A DNA stretch of 64,000 bases, from contig CAKVCX010000002.1 in the NCBI GenBank assembly GCA_934725985.1, positions 535,907 through 599,906 on the forward strand. Direction: 5' to 3'. This stretch comes from an uncultured Bacilli bacterium. Lineage in GTDB: Bacteria; Bacillota_I; Bacilli_A; RFN20; CAG-826. The first letter of the stretch is position 1. Each line of letters begins with the position of its first letter. Both the position numbers and the translations under genes were made by a program. The notes under the pieces were generated by a model. It made no database searches. It was not told the DNA's origin and saw only the letters and a program-made list of their open reading frames with translations. Below, piece by piece: positions 8,923 through 17,109 of the stretch.

Positions 8923-8932
8923 TAAGCACCTA

Positions 8933-8967
8933 AAAAAAGCCGTCGGATTAGTCTTGACGGCTTTTTT
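8933..8967 (+). terminator. Rho-independent terminator
   Basis: AAAAAAGCCGTC (8934-8945) pairs with GACGGCTTTTTT (8956-8967) over 12 bp. Because the stem is A/T-flanked on both sides it can act in both directions. Confidence 0.85.
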
Positions 8968-9077
8968 CTATTTAACCATCTTTTTTCATTTTAATAATAT
9001 ACATAAGTAATACGTTTCTAGATTATATAAAAGAAAAAAGCCCAAATTGTAAACTCTTATAGATGTTGAATATTAAA

Positions 9078-10778
9078 TTAATTTAAAAGTTGTTTTATTT
9101 TTTCTATTAACAATTTTGACCTTTTATTATAGAAATCATCAAAATGCTCTATTTCAAGTGGAAAGTCATCTTTTATCAATGCATGTTTTTTAAATACTTT
9201 TTGTTGATCACTAGTTAATTGTGACACATAATCTTCTAAACTAATATTGCTTTTTTCAGCGTTACTACAGCCTTCAAAATATTGAAGATTAGGTAATTTA
9301 TTTTTTATACTTCTCCATTTATTCCATTCATCAAATGTAACAGTTAATGGTTTATTTTCATTAAACCTTTCTTCTGGATGTAAATGATCTTGCTCATATT
9401 TTAAAGAAGAATTTATCCAATCTTTACTAAGATAATAAAGTATTTCGCCAGCTATTCTGCTTCCTTTTTCAGACATTAATAAATCATCAAGTTTGCCCTG
9501 CGTGATAGCAAGCTCCGATCTTTGATTTAATAGGTCAAATGTTATAACTCCATTAAAGGAATTTATATCTGATTTCATTTGTTGCAATTTTGCAGTTGTA
9601 CCAGCATTAAAATATCCAAAGAAAATAGCGCGAATTAAATACGCCCTTAATTCATTAGTATAATTTTGATAAGTATCTGGATTAAAATAGATTACATAAA
9701 TAATTGGTAGGAGTACGTTCCAGCTATTAGAAAATCTGCTAATATTGATGTTTTGACTTTTTAAAAATGCTGCTAAATTTTTAAGTGCATTTTTAAAAGA
9801 ATTCCAATTATCTTTTAGTTGCGTTGCTAATTTCTTATTAATAGTTGATTTAATGACATCACCATAAAGCATCAATGCAGTACGAATAATAAAATCAGAG
9901 CCAAATCCAGCAAAATCTTTTACAAGTACTTTTCCAAATTCTTGTTTTGCCTGAGACCAATATGCCTCAAGAATTGACATAGTAATTTCTGATTTTTTTA
10001 AAGCTTTTCCACCACTATTAAATCTTACAAACATTTCTAGCGCATCATCTTGATTCATTCCGAAAATTTCAGTGTATCTAACTAATTTTTCCTCATAAAT
10101 CTTTGAATATAACTTATTTAAAATGTTTGCAGCATATTCTTTACTATTATCAGGAACCTTAGAAATATAACCATCAAATAACCTATTTCTATATTCATTA
10201 TCACGAATATTAGGATCTATTAATTTTTTGATTTCAAAAGCAGTAGGACTCAGCGTTCCAAGTTTTGTGTTAAATCCAATATCGTATTTTTTACTATTAT
10301 ATTCTTCTTCATCAACTGTTAACTTATTTTTGTTTAATTCGACAAAAAGCTTTGCTACTATGCCAGCTTTACTCTTTTTTCTAGCGTTTTTTTGTCTAAT
10401 ATATAAATCACCATATAAAGAGACGTATAAAGCAGTTAATCTTTGTTGACCATCCAAAATTGCTGTGTCATTTATATTAGTATTAATATTAGAAAGAGAG
10501 TAATTATTATTTCCAGCATCAGCTTGATTACGACTATTAAATGTAATTGAACTTAAGAAACTCATAAAATAAGTATCCCAAGTCGTATTAGAGTCGTCTA
10601 TATGCCAAAACAAAAAAGTAGAGAAAGGATAATCTAAGAGTATAGAATCCCATAATTTTTCTATTCTAGAAACATCCCAAACAAATTGTCTTTGAAATGC
10701 GGGAATTACATATTTATTTTCTTTAATTTTGTTTAATGCATCAAATATTGAGATGCTTTCATCATTAATAGTTTTCAT
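9078..10778 (-). CDS. GmrSD-like DUF262 protein (predicted modified-DNA restriction enzyme)
   Basis: 566-residue protein with an N-terminal DUF262 (GmrS, ParB/sulfiredoxin-like) domain. IPAFQRQFVW (about 24-34) and ILDGQQRLTAL (107-117) are the NTP-dependent core motifs. A C-terminal DUF1524-like HNH region carries QDHLHPEERF at about 463-472. Fused GmrSD proteins in the studied members restrict DNA carrying glucosylated or otherwise modified cytosine; BrxU-type enzymes are relatives. Predicted to be cytosolic and to act against phage DNA. The ATG lies 75 bp after the small repeat protein on the same strand, so they may share a transcript. The surrounding accessory DNA fits a defence function. 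Confidence 0.8.
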   Translation of the reverse strand: MKTINDESISIFDALNKIKENKYVIPAFQRQFVWDVSRIEKLWDSILLDYPFSTFLFWHIDDSNTTWDTYFMSFLSSITFNSRNQADAGNNNYSLSNINTNINDTAILDGQQRLTALYVSLYGDLYIRQKNARKKSKAGIVAKLFVELNKNKLTVDEEEYNSKKYDIGFNTKLGTLSPTAFEIKKLIDPNIRDNEYRNRLFDGYISKVPDNSKEYAANILNKLYSKIYEEKLVRYTEIFGMNQDDALEMFVRFNSGGKALKKSEITMSILEAYWSQAKQEFGKVLVKDFAGFGSDFIIRTALMLYGDVIKSTINKKLATQLKDNWNSFKNALKNLAAFLKSQNINISRFSNSWNVLLPIIYVIYFNPDTYQNYTNELRAYLIRAIFFGYFNAGTTAKLQQMKSDINSFNGVITFDLLNQRSELAITQGKLDDLLMSEKGSRIAGEILYYLSKDWINSSLKYEQDHLHPEERFNENKPLTVTFDEWNKWRSIKNKLPNLQYFEGCSNAEKSNISLEDYVSQLTSDQQKVFKKHALIKDDFPLEIEHFDDFYNKRSKLLIEKIKQLLN

Positions 10779-10852
10779 AAAAATTACTATAAAAAGAATA
10801 GATATTAAATGATTTTAGAAAAAGTTCCAATAGGAGCTTCCACAAAAACTAA

Positions 10853-11083
10853 TTATTTAATTCTAACTGGTCCAATATAGCTAATCTCACCGAAAGATCG
10901 TTGGACTCTATTTCCGCCGACTCTACTAATTTGATCAAAGGAATATTCAACTCTATCTAAACCTACTCTTGAAATCTTATTAAAAGAATATTCAATTCTT
11001 CTATCGCCAATTTTGCTTAATTTACCAAACGAATATTGTGGTCTACCTCCATAATATTTGATTAAAGCTTCTTCATCTGTCAT
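10853..11083 (-). CDS. Small 15-residue-repeat protein
   Basis: 76-residue protein made of four imperfect 15-residue units: RPQYSFGKLSKIGD, RRIEYSFNKISRVGL, DRVEYSFDQISRVGG and NRVQRSFGEISYIGP. The consensus is R-(I/V)-E-Y-S-F-x-x-I-S-R-(V/I)-G. Regular spacing of aromatic, Ile and Gly residues suggests a beta-strand stack. A strong ribosome site (AGGAGG) precedes the ATG. I know of no certain function. It precedes the GmrSD-like gene and may be cotranscribed. A run of eight G lies in its probable promoter. Confidence 0.6.
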   Translation of the reverse strand: MTDEEALIKYYGGRPQYSFGKLSKIGDRRIEYSFNKISRVGLDRVEYSFDQISRVGGNRVQRSFGEISYIGPVRIK

Positions 11084-11114
11084 TATTTTGCCTCCTATAA
11101 GATTAGCCTAATTT

Positions 11115-11140
11115 TATTATGCCCCCCCCGAAAAAGTGAA
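11115..11140 (-). promoter_or_regulatory. Possible promoter with a G8 slippage tract in the spacer
   Basis: On the minus strand, TTCTTC, sixteen bases and CATAAT are followed about 28 bp later by the AGGAGG site of the small repeat protein. Eight consecutive G (C8 on plus, 11122-11129) fill half of the spacer. The -35 is weak, so the promoter call is tentative. Confidence 0.35.
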
Positions 11141-11288
11141 GAAAAATCGTTAAACAATTGATTTTTTTGCTTTTTTGCAACATTACCATGTCTCTACAAC
11201 ATCATTATTAAATTCTTATTTTTAAGCACAGCAAAAGCCTCAACCATTTTGAAATAGCTGAAGCTAATAAATAGTAATCAATAATTAG

Positions 11289-11794
11289 TTAGAAACTAAT
11301 TTTTACAGAATCTCCATCCCAGGAGTAATTGTAATCAGAATCAGCAAAGGTAGTAATATCACTTCTATCCCATGTCTCACCATGGATGACAAAGTAGATT
11401 ACTTTATTATCAAGATCTTTAGGGAAAGCTTTTTTTAAGTCTAGTTCAGCTTCAAAAGCTAATTCACCATATCCATCATCCATCTTAACAGCTTCAAGTT
11501 CAATTTTATCCCAACCAGCAATAGTATTCTCCGTGTAGCTATCAGAAGTTAATGGATTATCGTTTGTAAAAGTTAAGATATAACGATCTTGTAAAACTGC
11601 ATCCTTCTCAGCAGAGAATGAACCAGATAATTTAAAGCCTTCTTTGATAGTCTCATTCAATCCGTATTTAAGAATGATAGCATCATTATCCTTGTCTGCT
11701 GTTCCCATTCTTAAAGTAGCTTCGATATCAGCTCCACAACTAGTAAGAAGAGTAATTGCACTTAGTGCAAAAGCCGAAAATAATTGCTTTTCAT
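11289..11794 (-). pseudogene. Lipoprotein gene with a one-base slip after the start codon
   Basis: From the ATG at 11794 the frame stops after ten codons. Removing the effect of one missing A in the first codons (ATGAAAAGC, where ATGAAAAAGC would fit) gives MKKQLFSAFALSAITLLTSC, a lipoprotein signal with lipobox LTSC. This is followed without a break by the 139-residue beta-rich body ending at 11289 (..NYSWDGDSVKISF). The downstream part has no good start of its own at the ATG 11708. The function is unknown. The slip may be real, phase-variable or a sequencing error. Confidence 0.6.
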
Positions 11795-12112
11795 ATATGT
11801 GGTTCCTTTCTTATGGTCATTAAGCGAGCCACCATCGCAATAAATATTGTACGTTTTAAAATATTGTGTTTCAATAAAATTAAAAATTACGGCTTCTTAT
11901 CAAAGTATCTTTCTCATCTTCGTTTTGAACTTCAAAAAATCCTGCTATTATTCAATGTTTATCAAGGATTGTAAGCAGGTTTCAAAAGAGTCTCTTAAAG
12001 ACATAAAAAAAGCGTCCCTAAGGATGTTTTCTTAATGTTTGGAGTTACCTTCAAACTGTATAACTAACCCAAAGCCTCCGGGATATAGGAAGCAGTTAGG
12101 ATGTAATACGAA
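11795..12112. other. Intergenic stretch without a recognisable gene
   Basis: About 320 bp between the lipoprotein start and the tRNA pair. Open frames on either strand are short and look non-coding. One short hairpin (GCGTCC with GGATGT, about 12012-12028) lies next to an A/T run and could end the tRNA transcript. Confidence 0.4.
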
Positions 12113-12189
12113 TGGTGACCCGTACGGGATTCGAACCCATGAATGTATCCTTGAAAGGGATATGAGTTAAGCCACTTCTCCAACGGGCC
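12113..12189 (-). tRNA. tRNA-Glu (UUC)
   Basis: Folds as a cloverleaf. The acceptor GGCCCGT pairs with ACGGGTC, discriminator A and encoded CCA follow, the anticodon stem TATCC/GGATA encloses CTTTCAA with anticodon TTC, and the T arm reads GGTTCGAATCC. It lies 3 bp after tRNA-Asn in the same direction. Confidence 0.95.
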
Positions 12190-12192
12190 AAG

Positions 12193-12267
12193 TGGCGCTT
12201 GCTATAGGATTCGAACCTACAACCGATCGGTTAACAGCCGATTGCTCTACCGTTGAGCTAAGCAAGC
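12193..12267 (-). tRNA. tRNA-Asn (GUU)
   Basis: The acceptor GCTTGCT pairs with AGCAAGC, discriminator G and encoded CCA follow, and the anticodon stem ATCGG/CCGAT encloses CTGTTAA with anticodon GTT. It is the first gene of a two-tRNA unit. Confidence 0.95.
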
Positions 12268-12293
12268 ACCTAATACGCCTAAGCGCGTTTCAT

Positions 12294-12322
12294 ATTCTAT
12301 AGATTGCAAGGTTTAATTGCAA
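12294..12322 (-). promoter_or_regulatory. Promoter of the tRNA-Asn/tRNA-Glu unit
   Basis: Minus-strand TTGCAA (-35, 12322-12317), a 17-bp spacer and TAGAAT (-10, 12299-12294) lie about 27 bp before the tRNA-Asn 5' end. Confidence 0.6.
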
Positions 12323-12440
12323 TAGGAAATTGCATTCCAAGTGAATTATTTTTTAAAACATAAGGTGACAGATTAATCGCGAAATCATCCAATTTAAGTA
12401 ACCTAGCCATGTTTTTCTGCCAGGATGCTATTATTAACGT

Positions 12441-13680
12441 GTCCGGCCCGGCCTTTGAAAAGGAGGAAAAACTATGGCCAAAAAGGACAACAAACACTCT
12501 AAGTTAACCATCAACGACAGAATGCTGATACAAGCCTGCATCGCGAAGGGCGAATCCGCGAATCTGATTGCCGAAAGGATCGGATTCTCCGCCTCCACCG
12601 TTTACAGGGAAATCAAGCGAGGGTCCAAGACAAGGAACCTAGGCGCAGGCAAGTGTGCGAAAATCGGCCGTATCGGCATATGCAATTTTTGTAGCAAAAA
12701 GGCCTATTGCCGGCTGGAAAAGCGTTTTTACGACTACGAGAACGCAAGCGATGAATCGCAAAGGAGGAGAAGCGAGGCGAGGTCGGGTACAAGGATTCCC
12801 GGCGAATGCCTTGCCAAATTGGATTCCCTTTCCCAGCAAACAAGGGACACGGGGTCGATCCACCACGTCTTCGTCGCGAACGAATGGGCAAGCGAAATCT
12901 GCTGCGAAAGAACGTTGCGCAGGCTTGTCTATTCGGGTGTCCTATCCGTGAAGGCACACGAGCTTCGCAGATACGTTCGGTTTAAAAGGGATTCACAGAA
13001 ATCGCGGAAGGCAAAGAGAATCCTCATCCGCGACGTCCGTGCCCTCGTCGGAAGGACGCATGACGACTTCCTTGCCTACGCGGCAGCCCACAAAAAGGCA
13101 ATCGTCACCCAATACGATTCCGTCGTCGGCAAAAGGGACGACGGGGTGGCAATACTCACGATTACCTTCCCCAGGTTCAACCTGCAGATAGGCAGGCTGA
13201 TAACAAAAGGCGACCCGTCGTCTGCCAAAAAGGCGATAGTAGGCGTGATGTCCAAACTCATAAATGCCGGTTTCCCGGACGCGTTCGAGGCTTGCCTATG
13301 CGACAACGGCACCGAATTTGCCACGTTCTACGAGATAGAGGATGCGGCCAAGCTCGCAGGCGCATCCGAATGTCGCGCCTTCTACGCAAGGCCTTACCGA
13401 TCAAACGACAAGGCCGAATGCGAGAGGAACCACGAATTCGTACGATACGTCTTCCCGAAGGGAAAATCGCTCGACGGGCTGACCCAGGAAAGCGTGGACT
13501 CCGCCTTTGACAACATCAATTCGCTCGTCCGTGCCGGAAAGGGGAACCGAACGCCCAGCGAGGCGGCGGAACGGGTGTTCGGAAAGGCTTTTCTAGAAGC
13601 ACTCGGAGTCAAAAAAATAGATAAAAGAAAAGTCAGACTAACTCCGATAATCTGACCTTCCAAAAGGCCCGGGCCGGGCC
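12441..13680. mobile_element. IS30-type insertion sequence
   Basis: GC-rich segment bounded by imperfect inverted repeats. GTCCGGCCCGG..CCTTT (12441 onward) matches the complement of AAAGGCCCGGGCCGGGCC (13663-13680). It encloses one intact transposase gene. GC content changes abruptly at both edges. Confidence 0.65.
12474..13655 (+). CDS. IS30 family transposase
   Basis: 393-residue DDE transposase, full length. The N-terminal IS30 helix-turn-helix is SKLTINDRMLIQACIAKG then SASTVYREIKRGS (about 8-50). A Cys-rich linker (CAKIGRIGICNFCSKKAYC) follows. The integrase core has Asp in VTQYDSVVG (about 211), Asp in CLCDNGTEF (about 280) and Glu in KAECERNHE (about 316). A strong AAAGGAGG site lies 7 bp before the ATG. 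Codon choice is much more GC-rich than in the host genes. A hairpin with arms GTCAGA and TCTGAC overlaps the end of the gene. It looks intact and possibly mobile. Confidence 0.9.
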   Translation: MAKKDNKHSKLTINDRMLIQACIAKGESANLIAERIGFSASTVYREIKRGSKTRNLGAGKCAKIGRIGICNFCSKKAYCRLEKRFYDYENASDESQRRRSEARSGTRIPGECLAKLDSLSQQTRDTGSIHHVFVANEWASEICCERTLRRLVYSGVLSVKAHELRRYVRFKRDSQKSRKAKRILIRDVRALVGRTHDDFLAYAAAHKKAIVTQYDSVVGKRDDGVAILTITFPRFNLQIGRLITKGDPSSAKKAIVGVMSKLINAGFPDAFEACLCDNGTEFATFYEIEDAAKLAGASECRAFYARPYRSNDKAECERNHEFVRYVFPKGKSLDGLTQESVDSAFDNINSLVRAGKGNRTPSEAAERVFGKAFLEALGVKKIDKRKVRLTPII

Positions 13681-13683
13681 CAA

Positions 13684-13883
13684 AAAGCAGCCGAACCAAG
13701 CTTTTGCGATTACTTAGTCACAGGAATCACGAAAGCATTTTCGGCATACCTAAATTTTCATACAATGGACCGATTTAGTCAAACTTTGACAAGGTAATTG
13801 CAAAACCATAACTAAAATTTAACCAAGCAATCTTATTAATCGTATTCCGTTGCATTTATTTTGTCATTTAACGATTATTTTTT
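13684..13883. other. Intergenic stretch without a recognisable gene
   Basis: About 200 bp of AT-rich sequence between the IS30 end and the acpP terminator. It holds no convincing open frame or RNA gene. Confidence 0.4.
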
Positions 13884-13911
13884 AAAAAAACGGACACGAT
13901 GTCCGTTTTTG
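13884..13911 (-). terminator. Terminator after acpP
   Basis: AAAAACGGACA and TGTCCGTTTTT form an 11-bp stem with a CGA loop. On the minus strand it ends in a T run just after the acyl carrier protein stop, and it can work in both directions. Confidence 0.85.
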
Positions 13912-13926
13912 CTTAAATATATAAAA

Positions 13927-14157
13927 TTAAGCGATTTTGTTTTCGATAGATTTGAATAAATCGCCTATAGTCTTGAAATTAGATAATTCTTCGGTGGCGA
14001 ATTCAATTCCAAATTTTTCTTCAAGTTCAAGGCACATTTCCACCACGTCCAATGAATCCAAGCCTAAATCCTTTAAAGATTTCGTTTCATCAATTTCTTT
14101 TAAGTTCAGACGTTCCTTAAACATTTCACGGATTTCGTCCATTTTTTCTTTAGCCAT
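13927..14157 (-). CDS. acpP: Acyl carrier protein
   Basis: 76-residue acyl carrier protein that carries growing fatty acyl chains on a 4'-phosphopantetheine arm. The attachment motif GLDSLDVVEM has the modified Ser at about residue 38, and the sequence is acidic and helical throughout. I take the ATG at 14157 (MAKEKMDEIR): a GAGGTGAG ribosome site lies about 8 bp upstream, and the GTG three codons earlier lies inside that site. It has its own terminator and lies beyond the terminator of the pilus-like operon. It may be a housekeeping ACP or one serving a local pathway; no other fatty-acid genes are nearby. Confidence 0.9.
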   Translation of the reverse strand: MAKEKMDEIREMFKERLNLKEIDETKSLKDLGLDSLDVVEMCLELEEKFGIEFATEELSNFKTIGDLFKSIENKIA

Positions 14158-14205
14158 TTCTCTCACCTCATAATTATTATAAATAGAGAGAAAAGCAAAT
14201 CAAAT

Positions 14206-14250
14206 AATAAAAACTTGGAGGACAAGTTTTATCCTTACCCTCCAAGTTTC
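14206..14250 (-). terminator. Terminator of the Tad-like operon
   Basis: AAACTTGGAGG (14211-14221) pairs with CCTCCAAGTTT (14239-14249). On the minus strand the stem is followed by TTATTATTT, a few bases after the pilin-like gene stop. Confidence 0.85.
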
Positions 14251-14251
14251 C

Positions 14252-14410
14252 TTATGCGTCAATGCTTGCCACAAAAGAAATCTCATCGTTTGCTTTTTCG
14301 GAAATCTTTTCGCTGGTATTCTTAAACGTTGAATAAAGAACAGTACCAACAACAGAGAAAACAAGCAACACCATCATCATTCCGAGTAGTTGACCTTTAA
14401 TTTCTGACAT
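14252..14410 (-). CDS. 52-residue pilin-like membrane peptide
   Basis: Short gene with an excellent ribosome site (AAAGGAGGTGAGAAT then ATG). It encodes MSEIKGQLLGMMMVLLVFSV followed by VGTVLYSTFKNTSEKISEKA and a short acidic tail ending in DA. A charged leader with Gly-6, one hydrophobic helix (about 8-26) and a small polar tail are the layout of Flp/class IV pilins. The usual Glu at +5 after the Gly is missing, so processing is uncertain. It is the last gene of the Tad-like operon and is followed by the terminator. Likely the major pilin or a pseudopilin (inference). Confidence 0.6.
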   Translation of the reverse strand: MSEIKGQLLGMMMVLLVFSVVGTVLYSTFKNTSEKISEKANDEISFVASIDA

Positions 14411-14424
14411 ATTCTCACCTCCTT

Positions 14425-14775
14425 TCAATAATAAACCGTTGTATAGTAGCCCACGATCGCACTTCTTTTTACGCTAATATCGATCGTGTTTTTACTTAAA
14501 ATTAAGGGCTTATATTCTTTATATAAGCTATATTCCAAAACATCCCCTAACCTAGGAATATTAGAGCTATAGGTAATTAAACTTGCCCCCGCATCGGAAA
14601 CTAACTTCTTCGTTTTATCCGAAATATAGCCGTCTATCCCTATCCGATATGAAACAATCAAGGATAATGAATCCAATGATGAATGGATGGAAGAAATGCA
14701 AAATAAATCACCGCCGAATAACAAAACCATCATCATGAAGACACTAGATAAAAGCAAACCAAGTTTATAACCCAT
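14425..14775 (-). CDS. TadE-like pseudopilin
   Basis: 116 residues with an N-terminal hydrophobic helix (about 4-26) preceded by a short basic stretch, then a polar body ending in tyrosines (VGYYTTVYY). Size, topology and position after the TadC-like gene (11-bp overlap) suggest a TadE/TadF-type minor pilin. I see no family-defining motif, so the call rests on context. Confidence 0.5.
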   Translation of the reverse strand: MGYKLGLLLSSVFMMMVLLFGGDLFCISSIHSSLDSLSLIVSYRIGIDGYISDKTKKLVSDAGASLITYSSNIPRLGDVLEYSLYKEYKPLILSKNTIDISVKRSAIVGYYTTVYY

Positions 14776-15433
14776 TCATTAATCCTCCCATTATTTCAAC
14801 TATGGATAGGGAAAGCATTATCATGGTTATGCCACTGCCTAATAAAGGCAAGAATGATAAATTTGATAGTCTTTCTAGTTTTTTATTTTTCTCATTCTCA
14901 AACTCATCATCCCTTAGTTTTTGAAAAATGTGCTGAAATTGATTTATATAAACGCCACCTTCGCCCTCATCAACCATTTGAAAAATCGCTATCATGACTT
15001 CTTTAATTTTTGCTAATTTAAAGTTAGATGAAAAATCAATGAATGGTTTAATGGTTTTATCTTCCTCAATGCTTTTAAGCAAAGTTTCTAAATATTTTTT
15101 TACTTGGCCATTTGCAAATAAAATAATTTCTTTTAGAGATTGATAAACGTTAAATCCATCTTCAATAAAAATACCAAAAAAGGTGAATAATCTGACAAAT
15201 TCATTGACATTGTTCTCCTCATTCATCCTTTTTTGCTTATCTATTTTCATATAGGAATAAAAAAGGGAACATAAAACTAGCAAAGCTGGAATAATTAAGA
15301 AAAACGAAATGCCTTTCCAAAAATAAATTACAGTAGCCAAAAGGAAGCAAAGCGATAATTCTATAAGTAATATCAATAGTTCTTTTTTATAATTTAAATT
15401 AGCGGCTTCATAAGCCTTTTTTAATTTATTCAT
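14765..15433 (-). CDS. TadC/GspF-like inner-membrane platform protein
   Basis: 222-residue membrane protein. Two helices near the N-terminus (about 18-60) are followed by a cytoplasmic T2SSF-type helical bundle (FVRLFTFFGIFIEDGFNVYQ and VDEGEGGVYINQFQ) and a C-terminal hydrophobic helix (about 192-220). Together with the gene before it, this forms the pair of platform proteins found in Tad systems (TadB, TadC). It overlaps its upstream neighbour by 8 bp. It would anchor the assembly ATPase at the membrane. Confidence 0.65.
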   Translation of the reverse strand: MNKLKKAYEAANLNYKKELLILLIELSLCFLLATVIYFWKGISFFLIIPALLVLCSLFYSYMKIDKQKRMNEENNVNEFVRLFTFFGIFIEDGFNVYQSLKEIILFANGQVKKYLETLLKSIEEDKTIKPFIDFSSNFKLAKIKEVMIAIFQMVDEGEGGVYINQFQHIFQKLRDDEFENEKNKKLERLSNLSFLPLLGSGITMIMLSLSIVEIMGGLMNGL

Positions 15434-16142
15434 GCTTGTCTCTCCTTTTTAATAAAGTATTAAGTGAAGAACTAGTAAAAGTGAAAACATAAATCAAGAA
15501 AGAAAAAAGCAATAAGACATAGAAAATAATTATGCAGCCAAGAAATGTAGGACTTTCCTTTAGAAAAGAATAAAAAGAAGAAAGGGCAATTCTCATAAAT
15601 ATTAAAATCAATAAAGAAATTCCCCAAAGAAGGCAAAACTGGTAGGTATTTTTAAGTCCTTTTCTCTTAAACGATAAATCGCTTTCTTCGATTCTGTTAG
15701 CTTCAGAAAGCAAGTCCCCGCTTAAGTTTAATATATTCCCTCCCTGGACTTGATAAATGGAAATAATTGATAAAAACATTGGGTATAATTCATTACCAAA
15801 ATAAGAAGAAAGGTAATTTAGTTTTTCTTCTATCGTCAAAGACTCTATGGAAGAGATTACCTTTTTTAATTCTTTATCTACATTTGCGGTAGTACTCTCA
15901 TACGCTTTATCTAAAGAAGAAGTAACCGATAAACAAACAATAAAACCGTTTATAAAGAAAGAGCATTCTCTTCGTCTTTTTAATTTGACTACGAAGTTAT
16001 TAATTGTCGGAGCAACTATGCCTAACAGGCATATTAACGATAAGAAAAGAACAATTAAGCAAATATAGATTGAAGAAGAAATAATATAAGAACTAGCTCC
16101 AAGCAAAATCGAAATTATAGAAAATAATATTAAACTATTCAT
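15426..16142 (-). CDS. TadB/GspF-like inner-membrane platform protein
   Basis: 238 residues with paired N-terminal helices (about 3-50) and a cytoplasmic T2SSF-like domain. The domain includes FFINGFIVCLSVTSSLDKAYE and the conserved-looking SIYQVQGGNILNLSGDLLSEA, where QxGG is typical. Two C-terminal helices follow (about 165-190 and 198-222). Paired with the shorter TadC-like protein downstream. It overlaps the ATPase gene by 8 bp, so the two are probably translated together. Confidence 0.7.
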   Translation of the reverse strand: MNSLILFSIISILLGASSYIISSSIYICLIVLFLSLICLLGIVAPTINNFVVKLKRRRECSFFINGFIVCLSVTSSLDKAYESTTANVDKELKKVISSIESLTIEEKLNYLSSYFGNELYPMFLSIISIYQVQGGNILNLSGDLLSEANRIEESDLSFKRKGLKNTYQFCLLWGISLLILIFMRIALSSFYSFLKESPTFLGCIIIFYVLLLFSFLIYVFTFTSSSLNTLLKRRDKHE

Positions 16143-17109
16143 TGCCGATATCTCCCATTTGATAAATAATTTCGACTTTTTTCTCCTTTTCGTTTAATTT
16201 TCCAATGGAATCGACATAACGTTTATAGCAGCCATTAATGACCTTTGCTTTTAAATAAACAAAAGTCGAGAAATGATGGTAAATATCGGAAAGCAAGTCG
16301 TTATAGTCCAACCTTTTACTGCTCATCATGGCCATTCTTGCCATTCTGAAAGGCATGGATTCAATATCTTTTGCGTGAAAAGTAGTAATTAAAGGATGTC
16401 CTGACATAACACAATTTAAGGCATCTAGCATTTCTTCTCCCCTAGATTCAGCCAAAATCAAATAATCGGGATTGTTTCTTAATGAATTCTTAATCAAATA
16501 CGAATAAGAAGATTTTTCCATTCGATCGTCCACAACCCAACAAGTCATATCCAAATTTGAAAAACCCCTACTTAGTTCTAATTCCATGACATTATCAATA
16601 ACAATGACCCTTGTAGATGGGCTTAGATTCATCAAAAGATATTTTTGTAGTTCTGTCTTACCAGAACCAGTTTCTCCACCTATAACAATGGATTGTTTTT
16701 CCTTTAAGGCAGTTAAAAGAATTTCTTTGCTATCACCTTTAAAAAAATCTGGATTAGAAATAATGGCACTACCTTTTTTTGCTATCCTTAAAGAAAATGA
16801 ATAAGATTTTGTATTATTGACTCTTGTGATAGATAAAAAAGCCGCATTCAATCTATATTTAGAAAAAGAGACATCTAAAAATGGTTCAAGATAAGAAAAC
16901 TGTTTTTCCGAATAATTTGCAATTTGTCTTAAAAAGGCCCCTACTTCAGAAAAAGAGACAGTGATATCCGATTTTTTTCTCCCGAATTTATTGCTTTGAT
17001 AATAAATATATTCGCCATTATAAGAAATGTCTGTAATTTCTTCTTGCCCTAGCAAGGGGGAAAGAAAAGAATGTTCTAAATAATCAACTAATTTTAAAGC
17101 GTTTTCCAT
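16135..17109 (-). CDS. CpaF/TadA-like assembly ATPase
   Basis: 324-residue hexameric secretion ATPase of the Tad/type II/IV secretion superfamily, powering pilus or pseudopilus assembly from the cytoplasm. Walker A GGETGSGKTE is at 144-153. The Asp box/Walker B region includes VIVIDNVMELEL, and ESRGEEMLDALNCVMSGHP with ITTFHAKD matches the CpaF AES-R-G/E and His-box motifs. The N-terminal domain is short, so at 324 aa it is smaller than typical CpaF (about 450). The start codon overlaps the stop of the preceding gene (TAATG). Confidence 0.85.
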   Translation of the reverse strand: MENALKLVDYLEHSFLSPLLGQEEITDISYNGEYIYYQSNKFGRKKSDITVSFSEVGAFLRQIANYSEKQFSYLEPFLDVSFSKYRLNAAFLSITRVNNTKSYSFSLRIAKKGSAIISNPDFFKGDSKEILLTALKEKQSIVIGGETGSGKTELQKYLLMNLSPSTRVIVIDNVMELELSRGFSNLDMTCWVVDDRMEKSSYSYLIKNSLRNNPDYLILAESRGEEMLDALNCVMSGHPLITTFHAKDIESMPFRMARMAMMSSKRLDYNDLLSDIYHHFSTFVYLKAKVINGCYKRYVDSIGKLNEKEKKVEIIYQMGDIGNE

